Assembly (NCBI GenBank): GCA_026545225.1
Contig: CM048845.1
Span: forward strand, 118,795,033-118,859,032
DNA: 64,000 bases
From: Cornus controversa
Taxonomy: Eukaryota; Streptophyta; Magnoliopsida; Cornales; Cornaceae
Reading direction: 5' to 3'
The first letter of the stretch is position 1. Each line of letters begins with the position of its first letter. Of the stretch, positions 57,562 to 64,000 are shown one piece after another. A program made the position numbers and the translations under genes. Under the pieces are notes generated by a model. It had not been told where the DNA came from and searched no databases. It saw nothing but the letters and a program-made list of their open reading frames with translations.

Positions 57562-60500
57562 GATCTATTTCATGATTTTTTGGTGGGAGAATATTTTTAC
57601 CATGAAATTGAGGAGATTTCAGATTTAAAAAAAAAAACACATTGAATCAGCATGTACATAATGCAGGTTCTTAGAAAGTCACTCTCAACTGTTTTTATGT
57701 TGACAAAGGTTCATGATACCTCAGGAGCGGTGTAAGTAACAATAATCAGCCATCTGAATCTTTAGGTGCTTTTGTTCACTCCAAGGAAATGCTGCTAGTG
57801 CTGGAGGTAGGATGCACAGATCAGTAACTTTCAGACCTGCCAAACATGGTGAGAACAAAATAGGGTAAGATGGACTGAGTCAAAAGATGTATCAATTTCT
57901 CTTCTTGTGCCTGCTGAATGCTGATATCCTAAATAAAATTGACGTGATTACAATTTAAGAAAAAAAACATAAAAAAAAAACTATTTGCGTTAAATTCTCC
58001 CTTTTAAAATTTTTTGGCACAAATTTCCTATTAATTGAGGGGGTGGGGTTTCCTTTAAAAGAACAATTACTAAAACAACCACTAAATCAAGGGGGCTAAA
58101 TATTTTATTTTTTGCATTTTTGTTTACTCATATTATATAATATATATACCATTATTATATTTTTTATTTTATACAATACATATATAAGTACATGAGATGA
58201 GATGGACATTTGATCAAACAATTAGATTGACAAAAAAAGAATCTTAATTACAAAAATTAATTGAATGGCATAAAATAGCTAGTAATCTTACACTAGTTTA
58301 ACTTTATTATAGTATATGTAAATATGTGTATGTGTGTGTGCATTTGTTCTCATGGTTGAAAAAAGAAGAATTTAAACTCTATAATACATCATTGATATAA
58401 AGTATTAATTTGATTCAACAAGGGAGATCACGTGATCTTTTATAATTTACTTTTTTAATGTAGCAAGTTTTTCTCGCATTTTGTTTGATTGAATAAAAAA
58501 AAAATTTTTAAGGGAAAGGACATTTGAGGATTTAACTATTCTAAAAAAGATATAGGAGGATTTAAGTATTCCATACATGTGCTAAAGAAATAACACGCAC
58601 TTGCAGTGTTGTACTCATAATTATGAATTTTACTTTTTAATTTTTTTTATGTTTTTCTTTAATCATGGTGATGCATGTAATAGAATGTGACTCCGCTCTC
58701 ACTCTCACGTGGACATCATCTTGTTCCTATTTTAACATATTGAAACACAACTATTTGGCAAGGTCTTAAAGTTTTTTTTTTTTTTGGCCTTTTGATTTGT
58801 AAGACCTCAAATTGATACAACAACCAAATCTTTTTTTCAATTATTTGAGTTGGCTATATGAATTTTGTGTTTCATTTCGTTCTATCTAAAAGTAATCACC
58901 TAAAAATTCATCATTCAATAAATTAGATCGCACATCTCAAAAAAAAAAAAATTTAATATGGAGCATTTTTATTAGACGGACGTAACAAAGCTCGCTCAAT
59001 CAAAGTGATTAACTCAGAACTTAACTTGCGTGGAGCCCACCTTTAACAACTCAACTAGAGTTACTAGACTACTAGACTCTCAGACAAATTATGTTGGGGA
59101 CAAAGTTATATTGTGAGATTTTTGTGTAATCTGGGAGTATTTTTAAAAAATTTAAAACTTCAAATGTACGTGTATAATAAAAATAAAAATCAGTGGGGGT
59201 ATAGCCCTGAATAAATCAGGCAGCGCCTGATCTTCTCCAAATGCTCACAGAAAAGAGATAATAAGTGACGTGGCGTAAAAGCCAAGTTATGGTTTATGGA
59301 GTGCGTCCCCAAGCCAAACGGTTATCTAATCCTAATCATCAGCAGAGAGTGAGACACATCACATGCGTATTAAGCTAGGACTTTATACCTGCGCTATATA
59401 TATATATATATATATATATAGATAATACACATATATCATATACCATTATGTGTCAATCTCGTATTGAGCCAGGACTCTATCCATACATGATACACCATAT
59501 CTGTGCTGGTTGGTATTCTTGGCGGGTTGGAAGAGATGGAGTCTCCAAGGCAATGATCGGCGAAGAAGATTGGTAAGGTGTAGATACATCCATAAGCTGG
59601 GGTGCAGAGAGAATGACCTAAGTCCAACTTTATTGATCGTCGTTCTCTTTGCATCCCAAGCTGATGGCAGTCCACACAAAACCAATCTTCTTGGACGTCC
59701 ATGGTCTTGAGGCCCAATCTTAATTGCTCTCTCTCTCTCTCTCTCTCTCTCTATAATCAATCAAGGTTTGGTCCTCAACTAAAAAGACTTCAGACACGCA
59801 TGTGTTCTTTTGATCTTCTCTCTCTCTCTCTATATATATATATATTCCTTTGCTTTTTCTTAATATATATGGTAACCAATATTTTATTGTTGTTCCATTA
59901 ATTGTTAAATTTAGTATCTTTTTAATTGATTATGAGAATTTATACTAAAGACTAAAGAGGAAGGATTACTTCTGAAAATTTATCCCAAGGAAGGTGTTTG
60001 TACAAGTCCAAACCTTCATATCCAAGTGAGTTTAGAATTTCTGTTTTCTTCATTTTTCTCAGAAGCCAAGCATTTGAAACTGAGTCAATACTATTTTTAA
60101 TTATTTTTATTTTTACAATCTTTGTAAAGTCACACATGTTACAAATCTTGCTGAGTGAAGCTCTTGATGTTTACCAATTGCCACATATAATTTATTACTT
60201 CTTCAAGAAATATTTTAAAAGGTATTAACAATAATAGAAAATCAAAAAATAGTTCTTCTCAAGACATAACGACCAAAAACTAGTTCTTTGACATCACATT
60301 ACAAGTTACATCCGTTGACTGTTTCTGCTTTAAATAATACTACAAGTCATGTGGCAGTAATTTGAAGTAAAATACCCAAACGTTCTCCACCCTATTTTGG
60401 GTATGCATGTAAATAATGAAACATCTAGAAGTTCTTGTTCCTTTTTAAAAATTAAAAAATAAAAATAAAAATAAAAATCACCAAATAAATTTAAAAAGTG

Positions 60501-60631
60501 AAAAAAAAAAAAAAATTGCAGCGCCATCCACAAAAGAAACTTAAAAAGAATTAACTTGCCATGGAGACCAGAAACATCTGCTGCTTCAAAAGCCTCCATA
60601 TTTCTTTCATTGCTGATGCCCGCTACAACGA
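57562..60631. other. intergenic region between the PPR and Rab escort protein genes
   Basis: It contains the PPR 3' UTR, AT-rich sequence, an AT run at about 59396-59420 and CT microsatellites at about 59728-59753 and 59818-59830. The block 59440-59720 is more GC-rich and has open frames on both strands but no recognisable domain. The right end includes the 3' UTR of the Rab escort gene. Confidence 0.4.
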
Positions 60632-63600
60632 CTATGTCTCGGGATCGAAACCAGCATCGTCCTCAAGGTTATCAGATGAGGCTGTCTCTGGGAAGAATTC
60701 TTCATGAGGATACATCTTGTGAAATAGCTGCCATACACAGCAAATCCTAGTGAGCACTTCAATGTGGTAGAAATAATTCTAAGATCTTATTAGATCAAGT
60801 CATGTATGATGTGAAAAGGCGAAAAACTGAAAATACAAAGGAGCATTTAAAACTTCTTGGAATTTGGGCAACAATAAGGAACACCATGTTGAGATTAATG
60901 AAGTCCTTTACAAAATGCAAATCATAAAACAGAGTACCTTCAAAGTTGCAGCTAAAACATCATTGTAGTTCAGATTCCCGTCTGGCATTGGAGTAGCAAT
61001 GATAGATCCAAAAGAACCCTGAATCAACCAAGGCAAACTATAAGATCAACAAATCAACTGAGGGACTCAAAAATACAAAGAAATAAATGATACAGAAGCG
61101 GAGGGTTTAGTACAAGCATTATTGGCACTCAAAAATGGTGTATATAATGAATCATGACTACCCAGATTGGTGACTGGATGTCTCGTATAATAAGTGAATG
61201 AAATATGATTTCAAGATGATAAAATTAAATAAGTATAGCCCTCAAACTGAGGGCACAATTGCTATTAAATTTAAAAAAAGAAATAGGCAAACAGAAAGAA
61301 GTGCAGATAGAGAATGCAAGTAGGCTATATATGGAAAAAAAAAGTTCGATTTCAAAAAGAAAATGAAAAACTAAGAAAAAGGACAGAGAAACAGTAAGGA
61401 TGAGAGGCAAACCACGGTCAGCTCCTGTATATACAAGCAACTCCAAAGTAAATTTGGTTTCCCTTCTGTTTTCTCACTTGTATCTGCAGAACTATACTCA
61501 GGGTTCCCAGAAATAGGAACTGAAACTAGAGTGCTTATGGCTTCATTTAGCGACTTCTTCCCTTGAGTTGCGTCGTCACACAGCGAAGAAAGATACAACA
61601 CAAACCTGAACAAGAAGGTCAACAATATAAATCAACTATTATAAGTATTTCCCACTATAAAACTGAGCCCAGTATAAAAAGTTCCTATACCACATACTTT
61701 TCTATATTGTCGATCAAAACTTCAAAACACAAAAAATAAACAACTACAATCAATTCAAGTTCAAAACCGTGTATAGTCAAATAATTGAGGAAGGAATACA
61801 AGAGTTTTGAACTTCTCTGTATCCTAGAAACATGGTGCAAAGATCAAGAAACAATTTAGAAGCAAAATAAATCACTATTAAATGCTTAACATCTGGATGC
61901 CAAACAATTTTTCTTCCCTAAATACCATATCTGTTGAGAATACGAGAAGAAACTTAGGAAAACTCCAAAGGTAGAAAACATGTGTGAGTATTAACTATTA
62001 AGTTCATTCAGTACAAAATAGTTATTGTTATTGTCATTGTTTTGGGAGGGGGAGAAGGATTTCTCCCAAGTTTTATACTTGAGGAAAAAAAAAACTACAA
62101 AAACCAAATTTCTGAAATTCCCAATTGAAATAGTGATATTTTAGAGAAGCACGCATTCTTAACATATCCTATGGCACTCAACCCAAAGGTGTATTTTTTC
62201 TTTTAATTATCTAGGATATTAAAACACTGCGGCAAGACAGTATAGTAAGAATATAGCCCAGTATCTAAGTCTTTCTAGACAATTACAAATATGCCTAAAC
62301 ATGCACAGGTGCCTTTCATCTATCTGATTCAATTAAATTCACCATCTGGAAAAATGATCATCCTAAATGTGCCTCATTTTTGGTATCTAGAACTTTCTTG
62401 AATATTCTTGGAAGATAAAAAATATATCAAAATACATTTGCAAAAGCATATGATATCTAGATTAAGCATTTACGCATCACTGTAGCACAACACTGTTGGA
62501 AATGCTTTTTGAGGTTTCATATACCACTCGTATCTTCTTTTTTATTTCATTTTATTTTTTAATTTCTCATTCTCCACTGCTAACACAAAATGCAGTCACG
62601 CCTTCAAGAGTGAGTTAGTCCCAGCCACACTAGATAACTACCATGGGCTTCAACTTTAACTTTTATAGTGTGAAGGTGTAAATAAGACTCAACCTTCAAT
62701 TCCTTGAAAACGAGAAAATTTATTTCTCACCCCTTAATATTGAAATTTAAATTTGCTCTTTCTTTTCCTTTAAAGTCCAACAAAAACAATCATCGCTGGG
62801 GGAAGAATTCCCCTCCCTCCACCAATGATAATTGTCCCACACTTTTAAAGTACATATCTTTTACATCCCAATTCACAAAATCGCCCTTAAGGAATTGAGA
62901 AGATTCGATAAATGTGTGCTCATATGAGGTTGGTAGGATCTTGTTGGAGGGGCAATATTGAATGTTTAATTGGACCATGAAGACCATTGTGGGAGAACAA
63001 ATTAAATTCAATTCATCTTGGCATAAACAATTACACTCAAATAAATTACTGGGCCATTAGATAACTGAGGTGGTTTTTTAGTCTGATTTCGGCAAGATTT
63101 ATCAAAAATAAGTTATACACACCAAGAGACCAAAAAAAAAAGATTCAAGGCAAACAAGGAACGCTTTCAAACAGTGATGAACCTATTCCAAATGGTATAT
63201 CATAATAATCTATTCGTAAAAAAAACCAAAAAATACAGATGCAAGATGGAATGAAAAAACTTAAACAATAAAAATCTTGTTCAGGAAAAAGAAGTAACTT
63301 ACGTGCCAGAAGGACAAACAGCTAAATTGCTGGCTATTTGGAGAACTCGGATTGATGTCACCTGCTCAGGATACAGAGCTAGAGAGAGAGAATAGTCAAT
63401 AATATACTATACCCTTCATTCAACAAAGTACTAAAATAGAATGTGACAGTGATCTTGGTCTCACTTTGAGGAGGTAATACAACCAGAAAATTCAACGCAT
63501 CTGATTTTAAGGAACAGTTTGTAATGCATATTCCCCTAGCCACCTTCCCTTTAACATCTCTTGGGCCAAAAACTTCACAACTATCTTGCAGAAAATCTGG

Positions 63601-64000
63601 GGGAGAATTAAGAAATGGTGATGGAACTACAAACGATGGATCCAGAAGTAGCTGATGGCTAAATAAATCCTGACCGGAAGCCAACTTAACACCTTTATAA
63701 CTCTTGCTACCCTGCATAATTTCACAAGATAACAAATATAATCCATTTTACATTTATTTTAGTTTTTTTATAAGTATCATCCATTTTACATTTATTTTAG
63801 TTTTTTTATAAGTATCATCCATTTTACATTTATGTCAATTGAAGATTCCAGAAAATTAACAAAATTCAGCCAAATATTCTCAAACCTCTTCCATAAGCAA
63901 AGCAACCACAGGCATTCGAAGAACCTGTATCACAGAAATTTAGATGCAGATAAGTATTACAGCTTAAAATAGAATATATTCACATCAATTTCATATTAAT
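60632..64000 (-). CDS. REP: Rab escort protein, C-terminal part (5' end outside window)
   Basis: REP presents newly made Rab GTPases to Rab geranylgeranyltransferase for prenylation. The visible exons are 63886-63924, 63465-63711, 63303-63378, 61416-61605, 60938-61018 and 60632-60727. All are in phase with GT-AG ends and give about 242 residues. Recognisable segments are VLRMPVVALLMEE, KGVKLASGQDLFSHQLLLDP, YPEQVTSIRVLQIASNLAV, FVLYLSSLCDDATQGKKSLN, LLWSCLYIQELT, then GSFGSIIATPMPDGNLNYND and finally LFHKMYPHEEFFPE. These match the C-terminal half of plant REP, a relative of Rab GDI. The N-terminal GDI-like nucleotide-binding part lies beyond 64000. The last exon's acceptor (TATGGCAG) was chosen because it restores the family sequence. 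The protein ends in an acidic tail. Confidence 0.9.
63741..63832. repeat. tandem repeat, 38-bp unit, about 2.4 copies, Rab escort gene intron
   Basis: ATCCATTTTACATTTATTTT starts at 63741 and 63779 with identical following sequence, and a third partial copy starts at 63817. The repeat sits in an intron about 30 bp upstream (in transcript order) of... rather between the exons 63886-63924 and 63465-63711. Confidence 0.9.

Noticed and set aside
59436-59760. Overlapping minus-strand ORFs of about 93 and 104 codons
   Set aside because: No domain, microsatellite at one side, and two frames equally open; not enough to call a gene.
1-64000. tRNA and rRNA genes
   Set aside because: Reading both strands for the conserved T-loop and rRNA signatures gave no convincing match.

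Overview
The window is nuclear DNA of a flowering plant, almost certainly a eudicot. It is AT-rich, its genes carry GT-AG introns of 80 bp to 3 kb, and every recognisable product is a plant protein: plastid phosphoserine aminotransferase, a B2-type mitotic cyclin, DSK2/ubiquilin, a 492-residue catalase, a dirigent protein, a PPR protein and a Rab escort protein. Intergenic DNA is filled with MITEs, LINE and Copia debris and microsatellites. Nothing is bacterial, viral or organellar. The species cannot be named from the sequence alone.

Layout. On the minus strand at the left are phosphoserine aminotransferase (397-1686), a ten-exon CYCB2 cyclin (3381-6349) and a fourteen-exon organellar-type poly(A) polymerase/CCA-tRNA nucleotidyltransferase family gene (8376-16703). 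About 9 kb of transposon-rich DNA follows (16704-26010), with a nested cluster of Tourist-like elements, a Mutator-like MITE with a perfect 9-bp target duplication, an RTE-type LINE fragment and a perfect 46-bp palindrome. On the plus strand are an eight-exon DSK2 gene (26011-35417), an intronless single-C2H2 zinc-finger gene with an EAR-type motif (37822-38487) and an eight-exon catalase (41708-46097). Then come a dirigent gene (47141-47725, minus), a dehydrodolichyl diphosphate synthase-like cis-prenyltransferase (50077-50919, minus), a long intronless PPR gene (55252-57561, plus) and the 3' part of a Rab escort protein gene (60632 to the right edge, minus).

The genes are functionally unrelated single-gene units, as is normal for a plant chromosome arm, and no operon or gene cluster is claimed. 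Exon chains were assembled by hand from splice consensus, reading phase and remembered family alignments. All junctions keep phase, and the resulting lengths (cyclin 411, nucleotidyltransferase 730, DSK2 551, catalase 492 residues) fit or are plausible for their families.

The most distinctive signals are structural: at least eleven local tandem duplications with units of 38-225 bp, mostly in introns; nested MITEs whose insertion order can be read from TTA/TAA target duplications; long fold-back hairpins in a DSK2 intron and beside the PPR gene; a perfect palindrome; and a 46-bp alternating purine-pyrimidine tract. I found no convincing previously undescribed biological system.
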